Positions 34,738-44,380 are shown, counted from the stretch's first letter. The stretch is 64,000 bases of DNA from Aeromicrobium phragmitis (GCF_003674095.1 NZ_RDBF01000012.1:1-64000), one strand, 5' to 3'. The notes: generated by a model not told the origin, from the sequence alone. Numbers and translations: made by a program.

Positions 34738-35505
34738 TCAGGGGCGCGGCGAAAGCGGTCCGCGGGCCACCTTGTGCGAGGCGGCCTGGGCAACGGGTTT
34801 GATGACGAGGACGTCGATGTCCACGTGCGCGGGGCGGGTCGCGATCCAAGCGATCGCGTCCGCGACGTCGTCGGCCGACAGCGGGTTCTCCACGCCCTCG
34901 TACACCTTCTCGGCGCGCTCCTGATCGCCGCGGAACCGGGTGAGCGAGAACTCCTCGGTCTGGACCATGCCCGGAGCGATCTCGCTGATCCGCACCGGCT
35001 CACCGTTGAGTTCGAGCCGCAACGTCTCGGTCATGACCGCCAGGCCGTGCTTGGCTGCGGTGTACCCGCCGCCGCCCTCGTACGCGTGGTGCCCGGCGAT
35101 CGAGCCCACGTTGATGATCGTGCCCGTTCCCGAGCCGGCTGCCCGCAGAGCCGGGAGGAGCGCCCGCGTGACGTTGAGGGTGCCGATGACGTTGATGTCG
35201 TACATCCGTCGCCAGTCCGCTGGATCGGACTCCTCGACGCGCTCGAGGCCGATCGCGCCGCCGGCGTTGTTGACGAGCAGGTCCAGTGAGGGGCCCACTG
35301 CGTCGGCGAGCGCGGCGACGGCGTCGGGGTCGGTCACGTCGCATGTGACGGCCGTGCCGCCGATCTCAGCGGCGAGCGATTCGATGCGCTCGGTTCGGCG
35401 TGCCGCGCACACGACGCGGTACCCGTGGGCGGCGAGCGCGCGAGCGGTGGCGGCACCGATGCCGCTGCTGGCGCCGGTCACGACGGCGAGGGGCTGGCTG
35501 CTCAT
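34738..35505 (-). CDS. Short-chain dehydrogenase/reductase (SDR)
   Basis: The 255-residue protein has the dinucleotide motif TGASSGIG (residues ~10-17), NNAGG near 90, the catalytic Ser in IINVGSIAGHHAY, and YTAAKHG (Tyr-x-x-x-Lys). The cofactor-binding segment CAARRTERI with Arg after strand 2 suggests NADP. The DVTDPDAVAAL and DVADAIAWIATRPAHVDID segments match the serine 3-dehydrogenase/YdfG-like branch. Its ATG overlaps the LysR gene stop, so the two are coupled. Confidence 0.9.
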   Translation of the reverse strand: MSSQPLAVVTGASSGIGAATARALAAHGYRVVCAARRTERIESLAAEIGGTAVTCDVTDPDAVAALADAVGPSLDLLVNNAGGAIGLERVEESDPADWRRMYDINVIGTLNVTRALLPALRAAGSGTGTIINVGSIAGHHAYEGGGGYTAAKHGLAVMTETLRLELNGEPVRISEIAPGMVQTEEFSLTRFRGDQERAEKVYEGVENPLSADDVADAIAWIATRPAHVDIDVLVIKPVAQAASHKVARGPLSPRP

Positions 35506-36395
35506 GGCTTCATCGTCGCAGAGCCCGCCGTCGCGATCGCGACGAGCGCCTCTGCCGTGCGCGACAGCCTCCGTTCGCGCGACCAGACCACGCTCAACGG
35601 GCGACGAGCGTTCATCGTGGTCGCCACGGGCACGAGCTCGCCATTCTGGACGGCAGCGGTCACTGCGCGCTCGGACACGACGCCCGGTGCGATCCCGGCG
35701 ATCACGGCGCCGACGAGGCTCGCCGTCGAGCTCGCCTCGAGCGCCACCGTCGGTGCGCTGCCCAGCGCCGCCTCGAACGTCCGTCGAGTGCCGCTGCCGG
35801 GTTCGCGCAGGACGAGGGGCTCGGCGGCCAGCTCGTCGGTCGCGACCGGTTCGTCGCGGTGTGCCCACGGATGCGAGGGGTGGGCGACCACCACGAGCGC
35901 GTCCTCGCCGATTCGGCGTACCGCCAGGTCGGGCGGGAGGTCCGGAGTCTCGATGAATCCGAGGTCGGCGGTCCCGTCGTGCACGAGACCGATGACGGCG
36001 GCGCTGTTGACGACCATGAGCTGCGGTGTTGCGGCCGGATACCGAGCCCTCAGCTCACCGAGCCAGCGGGGCACGAGGTAACCGGCGACGGTGAGGCTCG
36101 CTGCCACGCGCAGCCCTCGGTCGTGCCGCTCCTGCAACGCTTCGAGCCCCGCCTGGAGTGCGGCGACCCGCTCGAACGCCGCGCGGCCCCACCCCGCGAC
36201 GGCCTGCCCCGCGTCGGTGAGCCGGGACCCTCGAGCCGAGCGCTCCACCAGCGCCAGGCCCCAGCGCGCCTCCATCGTCCGCAGTCGTGCGCTGGCGGCG
36301 GGCTGGGTGATGCCGAGATGGCGAGCGGCGGCGCCGATGCTGCCGTGCTCGTCGACGGCGATGAGGACTTCGGCTCCTTCGAGGTCCGGGATCAT
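35502..36395 (-). CDS. LysR-family transcriptional regulator
   Basis: The ATG at 36393-36395 is preferred over the adjacent TTG; the product has 297 residues. The N-terminal helix-turn-helix reads IGAAARHLGITQPAASARL, followed by the linker helix and the periplasmic-binding-protein-like sensor domain (GLRVAASLTVAGYLVP, DLGFIETP, LREPGSGTRRTFE). It is divergent from a YeiH-type exporter gene, a classic arrangement for CysL/YeiE-like regulators. A nested palindrome lies between them. Confidence 0.9.
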   Translation of the reverse strand: MIPDLEGAEVLIAVDEHGSIGAAARHLGITQPAASARLRTMEARWGLALVERSARGSRLTDAGQAVAGWGRAAFERVAALQAGLEALQERHDRGLRVAASLTVAGYLVPRWLGELRARYPAATPQLMVVNSAAVIGLVHDGTADLGFIETPDLPPDLAVRRIGEDALVVVAHPSHPWAHRDEPVATDELAAEPLVLREPGSGTRRTFEAALGSAPTVALEASSTASLVGAVIAGIAPGVVSERAVTAAVQNGELVPVATTMNARRPLSVVWSRERRLSRTAEALVAIATAGSATMKP

Positions 36396-36408
36396 CAACG
36401 CAGCTTAT

Positions 36409-36457
36409 GGCTGGTCGCGATCTCGGGTCTACCGAGCCGGCCTCGACTCGACCAGCC
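36409..36457. promoter_or_regulatory. Nested palindromes between lysR and the YeiH-like gene
   Basis: GGCTGGTCG (36409-36417) and CGACCAGCC (36449-36457) form perfect 9-bp arms. Inside them CTCGG (36422-36426) and CCGAG (36432-36436) form a second pair. The whole divergent gap is about 70 bases, so this is the probable LysR binding region; it might instead form an RNA hairpin. Confidence 0.5.
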
Positions 36458-36464
36458 TTGAGGC

Positions 36465-37409
36465 ATGACGCCGGTGACCCGCAGCGGGCTGCTGCTGGCG
36501 GCGATCGCGCTGATCGGTGCCGTCGCTTCGGGGTGGCCGGTCAGTCCCTTGGTCGTCGCCCTGGTCGCCGGTGTTGCGGTCGCTCAGTTCCCGGAGCGCT
36601 GGCGCCCGGCCACGATCGACGACCTCGGGCGATTCGCGTTGCGGCTCGGCGTCGTGCTGCTCGGCCTCCGATTATCGGCTGGCCAGCTGGCCGATATCGG
36701 CCTCGCCGGGCTGGTCGTCGTGGTCCTGACCGTCACCGCGACATACACCGCGACGCGCGTGGTCGGCCGGCGACTCGGACTTGACGAGGATCTCGTCACG
36801 CTCGTCGCCGTCGGGTTCTCGATCTGCGGCGCGGCGGCCATCGCCGGCATCCAAGACGTCGTGCGCGCTCGCGGTGCGGCGGTGGCTCAGGCCGTCGCGA
36901 TGGTCACGATCTTCGGTTCCGCGATGATCGCCGTGGTGCCACTGACCGCCGACCTCCTCGGGCTCGGCCCCCGGGAGACGGCGGTGTGGGCCGGAGCGAG
37001 CATCCACGAGGTCGCCCAGGTCGTCGCCGCCGGCGCGGCCGCTGCTCCGACGGCCGTGGGCATCGCGGTCACCGTCAAGCTCGCCCGCGTGATGCTGCTC
37101 GCGCCGCTGGCGGTCGTCGTCGGCCGGGGCCGGACCGCCGGCGGCGCCCGCACACTCCGAGTGCCCTGGTTCGTCATCGGTTTCCTGCTCGCGGTCGGGG
37201 TACGGAGCACCGGCGTCCTCGACCCTGCCGTCCTCGCGACGGCCGATCGGCTCGCCACCGGTCTGCTCGCGGCCGGGATGTTCGCGCTCGGCACGACCGT
37301 CCAATTGCGGACGCTCGCCCAGGGGACAGCGCGACTGTTCGTCCTCGCCGCGACGAGCACCGCCGTCGCGGCCGGTGTGCCCCTAGCCCTCGTTCACCTC
37401 CTCCTGTGA
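36465..37409 (+). CDS. YeiH-family putative sulfate/sulfite exporter
   Basis: The 314-residue membrane protein has about ten helices. Two conserved signature segments are seen: VGFSICGAAAIAG (~residue 122) and GASIHEVAQVVAAG (~175), plus RFALRLGVVLLGLRLSAGQ. These define the UPF0324/YeiH family, thought to export small anions such as sulfite or 2-sulfo compounds. The divergent LysR regulator supports control by a sulfur metabolite. Substrate evidence is weak. Confidence 0.85.
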   Translation: MTPVTRSGLLLAAIALIGAVASGWPVSPLVVALVAGVAVAQFPERWRPATIDDLGRFALRLGVVLLGLRLSAGQLADIGLAGLVVVVLTVTATYTATRVVGRRLGLDEDLVTLVAVGFSICGAAAIAGIQDVVRARGAAVAQAVAMVTIFGSAMIAVVPLTADLLGLGPRETAVWAGASIHEVAQVVAAGAAAAPTAVGIAVTVKLARVMLLAPLAVVVGRGRTAGGARTLRVPWFVIGFLLAVGVRSTGVLDPAVLATADRLATGLLAAGMFALGTTVQLRTLAQGTARLFVLAATSTAVAAGVPLALVHLLL

Positions 37410-37456
37410 GGTGGACGTCGCGTTGCCCGCTGGGGACGATGCGGGAGAATGCCTAG

Positions 37457-38716
37457 GTGGATATCAGCCGCATCGCCATGCTCTCGGCGCACACATCGCC
37501 CCTCGAGCAACCCGGCAACGGCGACGCCGGCGGCATGAACGTCTATGTCCTGGAGTTGTCTCGACGGCTGGCACGTCGCGGCATCGAGGTCGAGATCTTC
37601 ACCCGAGCCACCTCGCGACACCTTCCTCCCGTCGTGGACGCCGAGCCCGGAATCCGGGTGCATCACGTCGCCGCCGGCCCCTTCGACGGCCTCGAGAAGA
37701 ACGACCTGCCGGCGCAGCTGTGCTCCTTCGTCCGCGACGTGCTGCGCGCCGAGGTCGAACACGCGCCCGGATACTTCGACCTCGTCCACTCGCACTACTG
37801 GCTGTCCGGGCAGGTCGGCACCGTCGTCCGCGACCGCTGGGGCGTTCCGCTGGTCCATTCGATGCACACCATGGCCAAAGTGAAGAACGCCGCGCTCGCC
37901 GACGGCGACACTCCAGAACCGCTGGGCCGGGTCTGGGGCGAGGAGGAGATCGTGCGATTCGCCGACCGACTCATCGCCAATACCGACGAGGAACGGCGCG
38001 AGCTCATCGAGCTGTACGGAGCTCACGGCGGCCGCGTCGACATCGTCCATCCGGGCGTCGACCTCGACGTCTTCCACGCGCACGATCGCGACGAGGCCCG
38101 GCGACGGCTCGGGATCGCGCCGCACACCCCGCTCGTGGTGTTCGCCGGCCGCATCCAGCCGCTCAAGGCGCCCGACATCGTGCTCAAGGCGGTCGCGAAC
38201 CTGCGTCGGCGCCATCCGGCGCTCGGCGTCGAGGTCGCCGTCGTCGGCGGCGCCTCGGGCAGCGGCCTGGATCGTCCCGGCGAGTTGCAGGATCTTGCCC
38301 AGGAACTCGGCATCACCGAGGCCGTGCACTTCGTTCCCACGGTCTCGCAGACCGACCTCGCCCAGTGGTACTCCGCCGCGTCGACCGTCTGCGTCCCGTC
38401 CTACAACGAGTCCTTCGGACTCGTCGCGATCGAGGCGCAGGCGTGTGGCACGCCGGTCGTGGCCGCACGCGTCGGCGGGCTGACCACCGCCGTCGCCGAC
38501 GGGGTCACCGGAACCCTGGTCGACGGCCACGAACCCCGCGACTACGCCGACGCACTGTTCGCCTACCTGACCGACGGGCAACTGCGTTCCGACGTGGGCC
38601 AGAAGGCCGTCGCGCACGCCGAGATGTTCAGTTGGGACGTCACGGCCGACCGTACGATCGCCAGTTATGAGGCCGCTGTGCGCCAACGTCATGAGGAGCT
38701 GAGGAGCACGCCATGA
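37457..38716 (+). CDS. mshA: D-inositol-3-phosphate glycosyltransferase MshA
   Basis: MshA joins N-acetylglucosamine from UDP-GlcNAc to inositol-3-phosphate, the first step in mycothiol synthesis. The GTG start gives 419 residues, the usual length. The GT-B fold is shown by [20 protein letters not shown] at residues 10-29, [24 protein letters not shown], the central [12 protein letters not shown] and the nucleotide-sugar motif [18 protein letters not shown]. The mycothiol synthase gene mshD is at 61942, in the same window. Confidence 0.95.
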   Translation: MDISRIAMLSAHTSPLEQPGNGDAGGMNVYVLELSRRLARRGIEVEIFTRATSRHLPPVVDAEPGIRVHHVAAGPFDGLEKNDLPAQLCSFVRDVLRAEVEHAPGYFDLVHSHYWLSGQVGTVVRDRWGVPLVHSMHTMAKVKNAALADGDTPEPLGRVWGEEEIVRFADRLIANTDEERRELIELYGAHGGRVDIVHPGVDLDVFHAHDRDEARRRLGIAPHTPLVVFAGRIQPLKAPDIVLKAVANLRRRHPALGVEVAVVGGASGSGLDRPGELQDLAQELGITEAVHFVPTVSQTDLAQWYSAASTVCVPSYNESFGLVAIEAQACGTPVVAARVGGLTTAVADGVTGTLVDGHEPRDYADALFAYLTDGQLRSDVGQKAVAHAEMFSWDVTADRTIASYEAAVRQRHEELRSTP

Positions 38717-39213
38717 GCGCCGTCCACGACACCATCGTCGCCGCCCTCGCCGCGTCCGGGCTCGAGTACGTGCGGCACGGCGACGACGTCTTCGAGATCG
38801 ACCTGCCGGGGGAGCGCAAGCTCAAGACCACCTGCCGCCTCGACATCGGGCGCCACGCGCTCGGTGTGCACGCGTTCGTGGCGCGCCGTCCGGACGAGAA
38901 CCACGAGGCCGTCTACCGCTGGCTGCTCGAACGCAACCTCAAGCTGTTCGGGGTCGCGTTCGCGGTCGACAGCGTCGGCGACATCTACCTCGATGGGCGG
39001 CTGCCCCTGCACGCGGTGACCGAGGACGAGATCGACCGCATCCTCGGGGCGGTCCTCACCTACGCCGACGAGTCGTTCAACACCATCCTCGAACTGGGCT
39101 TCGCCAGCTCCATACGCAAGGAATGGGCGTGGCGCGAGTCGCGCGGTGAATCGACCCGCAATCTCGAGGCCTTCAAGCACCTCCGCCCCCGCGACGACGA
39201 ATCGACGGCATGA
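38713..39213 (+). CDS. YbjN-domain protein
   Basis: The start overlaps mshA's stop by 4 bases; the protein has 166 residues. The pattern [20 protein letters not shown], then [20 protein letters not shown] and [14 protein letters not shown], is that of the YbjN (sensory transduction-like) fold found downstream of mshA in many actinomycetes. Its function is unknown. The tight coupling suggests that it acts with MshA or is simply co-expressed. Confidence 0.85.
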   Translation: MSAVHDTIVAALAASGLEYVRHGDDVFEIDLPGERKLKTTCRLDIGRHALGVHAFVARRPDENHEAVYRWLLERNLKLFGVAFAVDSVGDIYLDGRLPLHAVTEDEIDRILGAVLTYADESFNTILELGFASSIRKEWAWRESRGESTRNLEAFKHLRPRDDESTA

Positions 39214-39785
39214 AGGCAACGGTCTTCGTCGACGTCGTCGACGCGTGGTCGTACGTGGGCTCGGTGCGGTTCGAGCGGGCCGCGGCGATGTACACGATCC
39301 TCACCGGCGAGCCGGTCGAGATCGGCTACCGAGCTTGCCGCGTTGCTGACGCCGCGCCCGCCGACGAGGTGGTCGCGGCCGCGCGGATCAGCGGCATCGA
39401 GCTCAACGTGGAGGAGATCGTCCCCGCGGACTCCACCGACGCCTGGCGGCTGCTGACCTGGGCGATGGAGTCCGGAGAAGCGGTGCAGCGCGAACTGCTC
39501 CACCAGCTGTGGCGCGCGCATTTCCTCGAAGGCACCGACATCGCGGACTCGTTCGTGCTCGCCAGCCGGGCGGCGCTCGTCGGACTCGAACTCGAAGCCG
39601 CGGACGGGCTGCTGGCGAGCAACGAGTACGCCGAGGACGTCGAGCGGCAGCGCGACACCGCGGCGCACCTCGGGGTGGACACGACGCCGTTCATCGTCGT
39701 CAACGCTTCGCGGACGATCGCGGGCGGACACTCGCAGGACGACTACCTCCAGGCGCTCCACCGCATCGCCCACGGCATCGATTGA
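39210..39785 (+). CDS. DsbA-like (FrnE-type) protein lacking the CxxC motif
   Basis: The 191-residue protein starts at an ATG overlapping the YbjN stop by 4 bases. [18 protein letters not shown] occupies the place of the thioredoxin active site, but Cys is absent. The helical insert [18 protein letters not shown] and the cis-proline segment [10 protein letters not shown]...GGHSQDDY complete the fold. Without cysteines it is unlikely to be a disulfide oxidoreductase; it may be an isomerase relative (2-hydroxychromene-2-carboxylate isomerase type). Confidence 0.75.
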   Translation: MKATVFVDVVDAWSYVGSVRFERAAAMYTILTGEPVEIGYRACRVADAAPADEVVAAARISGIELNVEEIVPADSTDAWRLLTWAMESGEAVQRELLHQLWRAHFLEGTDIADSFVLASRAALVGLELEAADGLLASNEYAEDVERQRDTAAHLGVDTTPFIVVNASRTIAGGHSQDDYLQALHRIAHGID

Positions 39786-39802
39786 TCGCTAGGCTGAGCG
39801 GC

Positions 39803-40546
39803 ATGAGCACACTGGTCCTGCTGCGCCACGGTCACAGCGAATGGAACGCCAAGAACCTGTTCACCGGCTGGGTCGACGTCGACCTGAATGAGCAGGGCGT
39901 CGCCGAGGCCATGCGCGCGCCCGAGTTGCTCCGCGAGGCCGGAATCCTGCCGGACGTCTCGCACACCTCGGTGCTGCGTCGCGCCATCCGCACCGCGCAG
40001 ATCACCCTCGACGGCATCGACCGTCACTGGATCCCGGTCAAGCGTTCCTGGCGGCTGAACGAGCGCCACTACGGAGCGTTGCAGGGCAAGGACAAGAAGG
40101 CCACGCTCGAGGAGTTCGGCGAGGAGCAGTTCATGACGTGGCGCCGCTCCTACGCGACTCCGCCCCCGCCGATCGCGGACGACGACGAGTACAGCCAGGC
40201 CGGCGACGCGCGCTACGCTTCGCTGCCGTCGGAACTGCTGCCGCGCACCGAGGCGCTCGCGCAGGTGCTCGTCCGGCTGCTGCCGTACTGGTACGACGAG
40301 ATCATCCCCGATCTGCGCGCCGGTAAGACGGTCCTCGTCACGGCGCACGGCAACTCGCTGCGCGCGCTCGTCAAGCACCTCGACGACCTCTCCGAGGAAG
40401 CCGTCGTCGGCCTCAACATCCCGACCGGCATCCCGCTCGTCTACGAACTCGACGACGACATGAAGCCGATCGAGAAGGGCGGGAAGTATCTCGACCCGGA
40501 GGCCGCGGCGGCCGCCATCGCCGCCGTCGCCAACCAAGGCCGCTAA
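39803..40546 (+). CDS. gpmA: 2,3-bisphosphoglycerate-dependent phosphoglycerate mutase
   Basis: The protein has 247 residues. The phosphohistidine motif [10 protein letters not shown] is at residues 6-15; [20 protein letters not shown] and [12 protein letters not shown] follow, and the second His lies in [13 protein letters not shown]. It interconverts 3- and 2-phosphoglycerate in glycolysis. It stands at the end of the mshA run, which is the same order as in mycobacteria (mshA, YbjN gene, gpm, then senX3-regX3), although here regX3-senX3 is on the opposite strand. Confidence 0.95.
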   Translation: MSTLVLLRHGHSEWNAKNLFTGWVDVDLNEQGVAEAMRAPELLREAGILPDVSHTSVLRRAIRTAQITLDGIDRHWIPVKRSWRLNERHYGALQGKDKKATLEEFGEEQFMTWRRSYATPPPPIADDDEYSQAGDARYASLPSELLPRTEALAQVLVRLLPYWYDEIIPDLRAGKTVLVTAHGNSLRALVKHLDDLSEEAVVGLNIPTGIPLVYELDDDMKPIEKGGKYLDPEAAAAAIAAVANQGR

Positions 40547-40551
40547 GCGGC

Positions 40552-41030
40552 ATAGGTGCTCGAGTAGGAGGTCGCTCAGCGACCGACGTATCGAGGCCGA
40601 GGCCACCTCACTCGGCCGTTGGTGGTCGAGTAGGCCGGAGCGCTAGCGGAGCGCCGTATCGAGACCTCGCCACGTCGCGTGGTCTCGATACGCGGCTCGT
40701 TCCTCGCCGCTACTCGACCACCTATCCCGGCATAGGTGGTCGAGTAGGAGGTCGCTCAGCGACCGACGTATCGAGGCCACCTTCACTCGGCCGTTGGTGG
40801 TCGAGTAGGAGGTCGCTCAGCGACCGACGTATCGAGACCTCGCCACGTCGCGTGGTCTCGATACGCGGCGGCTACGCCCTCATTGCCACGGCTCCATGCT
40901 CCCTCGTTCCGGTTCCTGAGTAGCCGCGAGGAACGAGCGGCGTATCGAAGGGCGCCGCTACTCGACCACCTAACAGGGCGAGGAACGAGCGGCGTATCGA
41001 AGGGCGCCGCTACTCACCACCTACAACTCG
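40552..41030. repeat. Cluster of dispersed repeats between gpm and regX3
   Basis: This 480-base gap between convergent genes is almost entirely repeat. Several units GGTGGTCGAGTAGGAGGTCGC / TCAGCGACCGACGTATCGAG occur at about 40552, 40620, 40735 and 40796, in both orientations. From about 40855 to 41030 follows a long unit with CGGCTACGCCCTCATTGCCA, CGGTTCCTGAGTAGCCGCGA and a duplicated GGCGTATCGAAGGGCGCCGC. This long unit is the one that also occurs in ykoD. Confidence 0.9.
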
Positions 41031-41032
41031 CG

Positions 41033-41713
41033 TCAGGTGCCGTACTTGTAGCCGAGGCCGCGGACGGTCGTGAGGGTCGTGGGGTGCGCCGGGTCGGGTT
41101 CGATCTTGGCGCGCAGGCGCTTCACGTGGACGTCGAGCGTCTTGGTGTCGCCGACGTAGTCCGCGCCCCACACCCGATCGATGAGCTGCCCGCGGGTCAG
41201 CACGCGACCCGGGTTGCGGAGGAAGAACTCGAGCAGCTCGAACTCCTTGAGCGGGAACCGCACCTCCACGCCGTCGACGGTGACGATGTGACGGTCGACG
41301 TCCATCCGGACCGTGCCGACCTGCAGCGTGGGGCTCTCCTCGGCCTCCTCCACGCCACCGCGGCGCAGCACCGCGCGGATGCGCGCGACCAGCTCGCGCG
41401 GGGAATACGGCTTGGTGACGTAGTCGTCGGCGCCGAGTTCGAGCCCGACCACCTTGTCGACCTCGGTGTCCTTGGCACTCACCATGATGATCGGGACGGC
41501 TGACGTCTGCCGGATCGCCCGACAGACCTCGGTGCCGGGGATGCCCGGCAGCATGAGATCGAGCAGGACGATGTCGGCACCGCCGCGTTCGAACGCCTCC
41601 AAGGCGTCCGTTCCGGTCTCGGCGACGGCGACATCGAAGCCCTCCTTGCGCAGCACGTACGACAGCGCTTCGCTGTAGGAGGCTTCGTCCTCGACGATCA
41701 GAACCTTGGTCAC
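41033..41713 (-). CDS. regX3: Response regulator RegX3
   Basis: The 226-residue protein has a receiver domain with the phosphorylated Asp in IVLLDLMLPG and the conserved Lys in VTKPYSPRELVARI, followed by an OmpR-type winged helix (VRFPLKEFELLEFFLRNPG, RVWGADYVGDTKTLDVHVKR). The match with mycobacterial RegX3 is strong. It overlaps senX3 by 4 bases. It should activate phosphate-starvation genes when phosphate is low. Confidence 0.95.
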   Translation of the reverse strand: MTKVLIVEDEASYSEALSYVLRKEGFDVAVAETGTDALEAFERGGADIVLLDLMLPGIPGTEVCRAIRQTSAVPIIMVSAKDTEVDKVVGLELGADDYVTKPYSPRELVARIRAVLRRGGVEEAEESPTLQVGTVRMDVDRHIVTVDGVEVRFPLKEFELLEFFLRNPGRVLTRGQLIDRVWGADYVGDTKTLDVHVKRLRAKIEPDPAHPTTLTTVRGLGYKYGT

Positions 41714-42846
41714 AGTTGCTCCTCATCGAGCGCTACGGCTGGCAGCACCAGCGTGAAGGACGAACCGAGGCCGGGTTCGCTCCAGACCTCGACCGTGCCG
41801 CCATTGCTGGCGGCGACGTGCTTGACGATGGACAGCCCGAGGCCGGTGCCGCCCGTGGAACGCGCCCGGGCCGGGTCGACCCGGTAGAAGCGTTCGAAGA
41901 TGCGCTCCAACTCGGTGTCCGGGATGCCGATACCGGTGTCGGAGACCGTGATGCGGACGTCGTCCTCGTCGCGCGTGGCGACGACCGAGACCTTGCCGCC
42001 GGCGTCGCTGTAGGTGACGGCGTTCTCGACGAGGTTGCTCACCGCGGAGTGCAACTGGGCACGGTCGCCGTGCACGACCAGGTCCGGCTCCACCTCGGTG
42101 GCGATCTCGATGTCCTTGCCCTCGGCCTCGGTGGTCGAGTGCTCGACGGCCTCGGAGACGAGCTCGGAGACTTTGACGGTCGCCGCGTCCTCGCTCGCCG
42201 TGTCGTTCTGAAGGCGCGAGAGGTCGATGATCTGCTGGACGAGCCGGGTGAGGCGCTCGCTCTCGGCTTGCATTCGCTGCGAGAACCGGACCACCGCCTC
42301 GGGGTCGTCCTTCGCCTCGCCCACGGCCTCGGCGAGCAGGTTGAGCGCGCCGATCGGCGTCTTCAGTTCGTGACTCACGTTGGCCACGAAGTCGCGCCGG
42401 ATCGTCTCGACCTGTCGCTCGCGCGTGCGGTCGTGGATGAGGACGAGCTGCAGGCGACTCGTCAGCGGTGCGACTCGGGCTTGCACGTGGATCGGCGGGC
42501 GGCGGCGCTGACGGATGGTCAGCTCGGCCTCGCGGACCTGCCCGTCGCGCCGCACCTGCCGGCTGAGCTCGGTGAGCTCACCGGGTGCGAGCTCGCCGTC
42601 TTTGACGATGCCGAGTGCCACGGCCGGTGCCGAGGCCTGCACGACGGCGTCGGCGTCGTCGATGAGCACGGCGGACGAGGAGAGTACGGCCAGGACGTCC
42701 GTGACCCCTTGCGGGACGAGCGGAGCTTCCTCGACCGGCGGCAGCGCCTCCTGGCGTCGCTCGCTCAGCCTCCAGACCCAGGCGAGCGCGGCCCCGACCA
42801 CGACGCCGAGCATCCCGACGATGACATAGCTCGCGCTGACCTCCAC
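41710..42846 (-). CDS. senX3: Sensor histidine kinase SenX3
   Basis: From the GTG at 42844-42846 the product has 378 residues and begins next to the single membrane helix (YVIVGMLGVVVGAALAWVW); a longer frame opens at 42906 and cannot be excluded. A PAS-like segment is followed by the H box FVANVSHELKTPIG, N box SNLVENAVTYS and G boxes DTGIGIP and GGTGLGLSIVKH. It phosphorylates RegX3 and is held off by PhoU and the Pst importer when phosphate is ample. PHO-box repeats lie just upstream. Confidence 0.92.
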   Translation of the reverse strand: MEVSASYVIVGMLGVVVGAALAWVWRLSERRQEALPPVEEAPLVPQGVTDVLAVLSSSAVLIDDADAVVQASAPAVALGIVKDGELAPGELTELSRQVRRDGQVREAELTIRQRRRPPIHVQARVAPLTSRLQLVLIHDRTRERQVETIRRDFVANVSHELKTPIGALNLLAEAVGEAKDDPEAVVRFSQRMQAESERLTRLVQQIIDLSRLQNDTASEDAATVKVSELVSEAVEHSTTEAEGKDIEIATEVEPDLVVHGDRAQLHSAVSNLVENAVTYSDAGGKVSVVATRDEDDVRITVSDTGIGIPDTELERIFERFYRVDPARARSTGGTGLGLSIVKHVAASNGGTVEVWSEPGLGSSFTLVLPAVALDEEQL

Positions 42847-42919
42847 ATGCTCGATCGTAGGGCGCTGTTCACCCAGGATCCGCATCCAGGACCGCACCTC
42901 GCCCACAGTTTCGGTTGTC

Positions 42920-42958
42920 GTTCACGTCCCGTTCACCATGCGTCGCTCACCGTTCACC
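42920..42958. promoter_or_regulatory. PHO box between senX3 and phoU
   Basis: Direct repeats GTTCACG (42920), GTTCACC (42931), GCTCACC (42945) and GTTCACC (42952) stand 11, 14 and 7 bases apart. GTTCACC repeats with 11-base spacing are the known PhoP/RegX3 recognition pattern in actinomycetes. The site is 21 bases upstream of phoU and within 75 bases of senX3, so both may be autoregulated. Confidence 0.75.
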
Positions 42959-42979
42959 GGCCCGGCGTAGTCTCGCGGC

Positions 42980-43630
42980 ATGCGAGACCAGTACTACGAG
43001 CAACTCGACCGCATCGTCGACGACCTCGTCACGTTGACCACGACTGTCCGGGGCTCGGTCGCCGACTCCACGACGGCGCTCCTGCACGCCGACACCACGA
43101 TCGCGGAGAAGGTGATCGACGCGGGCCGGGAGGTCGACGCGTCGATCGACGAGGTGGAGGAGCGCGCGCTCGTCGTCCTCGCCACGCAGCAGCCGGTCGC
43201 CACCGACCTGCGCCAGATCGTCGCCGCGCTGCGCATGCTCGCGGACCTGCAGCGCATGAACGCGCTCGCGGTGCACGTCAGCAAGGTCGCCCGCCGCCGG
43301 GTGCCCGAGTCGGCGGTGCCGCTGGCGGTGCAGCCCACCATCCGCTCCATGGCGTCGGTGGCCGACTCGATGATCGAGAAGGCCGCGCGGATCGTCGGCA
43401 ACCGCGATCTGACTGCTGCCGCCGCCCTCGAGGTCGAGGACGACGAGATGGACCGGCTGCGTGCCGATCTCTTCCGGGTGCTGCTCGGCGGCTCCTGGGA
43501 GCACGGCATGGAGGCCGCCATCGACCTCGCGCTGCTGGGCCGCTACTACGAGCGCCTCGGCGACCACGCCGTCAACATGGCCCGTCGAGTCGTCTTCCTC
43601 GTGACCGGCGAGTTGCCGGTCGGCAACTGA
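42980..43630 (+). CDS. phoU: Phosphate signalling protein PhoU
   Basis: The 216-residue protein is made of two repeated three-helix PhoU units. DTTIAEKVIDAGREVDASID and LATQQPVATDLRQIVAALRM mark the first, and LLGRYYERLGDHAVNMARRV the second; both carry the E/DxxxD metal patch (RYYERLGDHA). It links the Pst importer to SenX3 and represses the phosphate response when phosphate is plentiful. It is divergent from senX3. Confidence 0.95.
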   Translation: MRDQYYEQLDRIVDDLVTLTTTVRGSVADSTTALLHADTTIAEKVIDAGREVDASIDEVEERALVVLATQQPVATDLRQIVAALRMLADLQRMNALAVHVSKVARRRVPESAVPLAVQPTIRSMASVADSMIEKAARIVGNRDLTAAAALEVEDDEMDRLRADLFRVLLGGSWEHGMEAAIDLALLGRYYERLGDHAVNMARRVVFLVTGELPVGN

Positions 43631-43641
43631 TCTCACCGAAC

Positions 43642-43676
43642 GACGAAGGGGGCTGCCACCGGCAGCCCCCTTCGTC
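43642..43676. terminator. Bidirectional terminator after phoU
   Basis: GACGAAGGGGGCTGCC pairs with GGCAGCCCCCTTCGTC (16 bp) around the loop ACC. It lies between phoU and a convergent lipoprotein gene and can end both transcripts. Confidence 0.9.
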
Positions 43677-43693
43677 ATGCTCGTGGTCGAAAT

Positions 43694-44287
43694 CTACCGC
43701 TCGGTGTCGAGGGTCGACTCACCTTCCACGCCGAAGTCGGGATCGACCTCGACGCCGGTCTCGCCGGTGTCGTCGCCGGGAGCCTCGGGCGTCGACGGCG
43801 TCTGGGCCACGGAAGCGTACATCTCCTCGCGCGGCTCGACCGGCACGCGCAGGCTGACCTGGTCGCCGGAAGCGAGGGTGAGGGTCATCGAGACGTAGTA
43901 GCCGGCGCGGACGGCCGGGCTCTCGACGAAGATCTCGCCGGCCTCGCCCACCGGCACCAGGACCTCCGCGGGGAGGCGGAGCGTCCCGGGAAGGACGGCC
44001 TCCACGGACTGGCCTTCCTCGGGTGTGACCTCGACGGACTCGACGATCCGCTCGTCCTCGCCGCGGGCCAGAAGGGCACCGGAGAAGGTGGCGGTGCCGT
44101 CGCCGTTGTCGACGAAGAGGCCGTTGTAAACCTGCACGGGCGCATCGAGATCACGAACGTTGGCACCGATGCCGGGCTGGTACTGCTGGTTCGTCTGGGC
44201 GTTGAAGCTGGTGCCGCACGCGGACAGCACGAACGGAGCGGTGGCGACCAGGGCGGTGGCGGCGAGGCGGCGTCGTCGAAGGCTCAC
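43694..44287 (-). CDS. Lipoprotein, LpqE-like
   Basis: The GTG start gives 197 residues. A signal peptide ends in the lipobox LSAC with the lipidated Cys at residue 24. The mature part has a beta-rich domain (DLDAPVQVYNGLFVDNGDG, SMTLTLASGDQVSLRVPV) and an acidic, Pro/Thr-rich tail. The layout resembles mycobacterial LpqE near carD, but that is a tentative match. It is divergent from carD. Confidence 0.65.
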   Translation of the reverse strand: MSLRRRRLAATALVATAPFVLSACGTSFNAQTNQQYQPGIGANVRDLDAPVQVYNGLFVDNGDGTATFSGALLARGEDERIVESVEVTPEEGQSVEAVLPGTLRLPAEVLVPVGEAGEIFVESPAVRAGYYVSMTLTLASGDQVSLRVPVEPREEMYASVAQTPSTPEAPGDDTGETGVEVDPDFGVEGESTLDTER

Positions 44288-44380
44288 GATGGCATCGTAT
44301 CGGAGGGCGTTCCGCCCGGGGGAAATGGCCGGGAACTGGCTCGCATTCCCGTGTTATCCTAGTCACCTAGGAAAGGTGTA

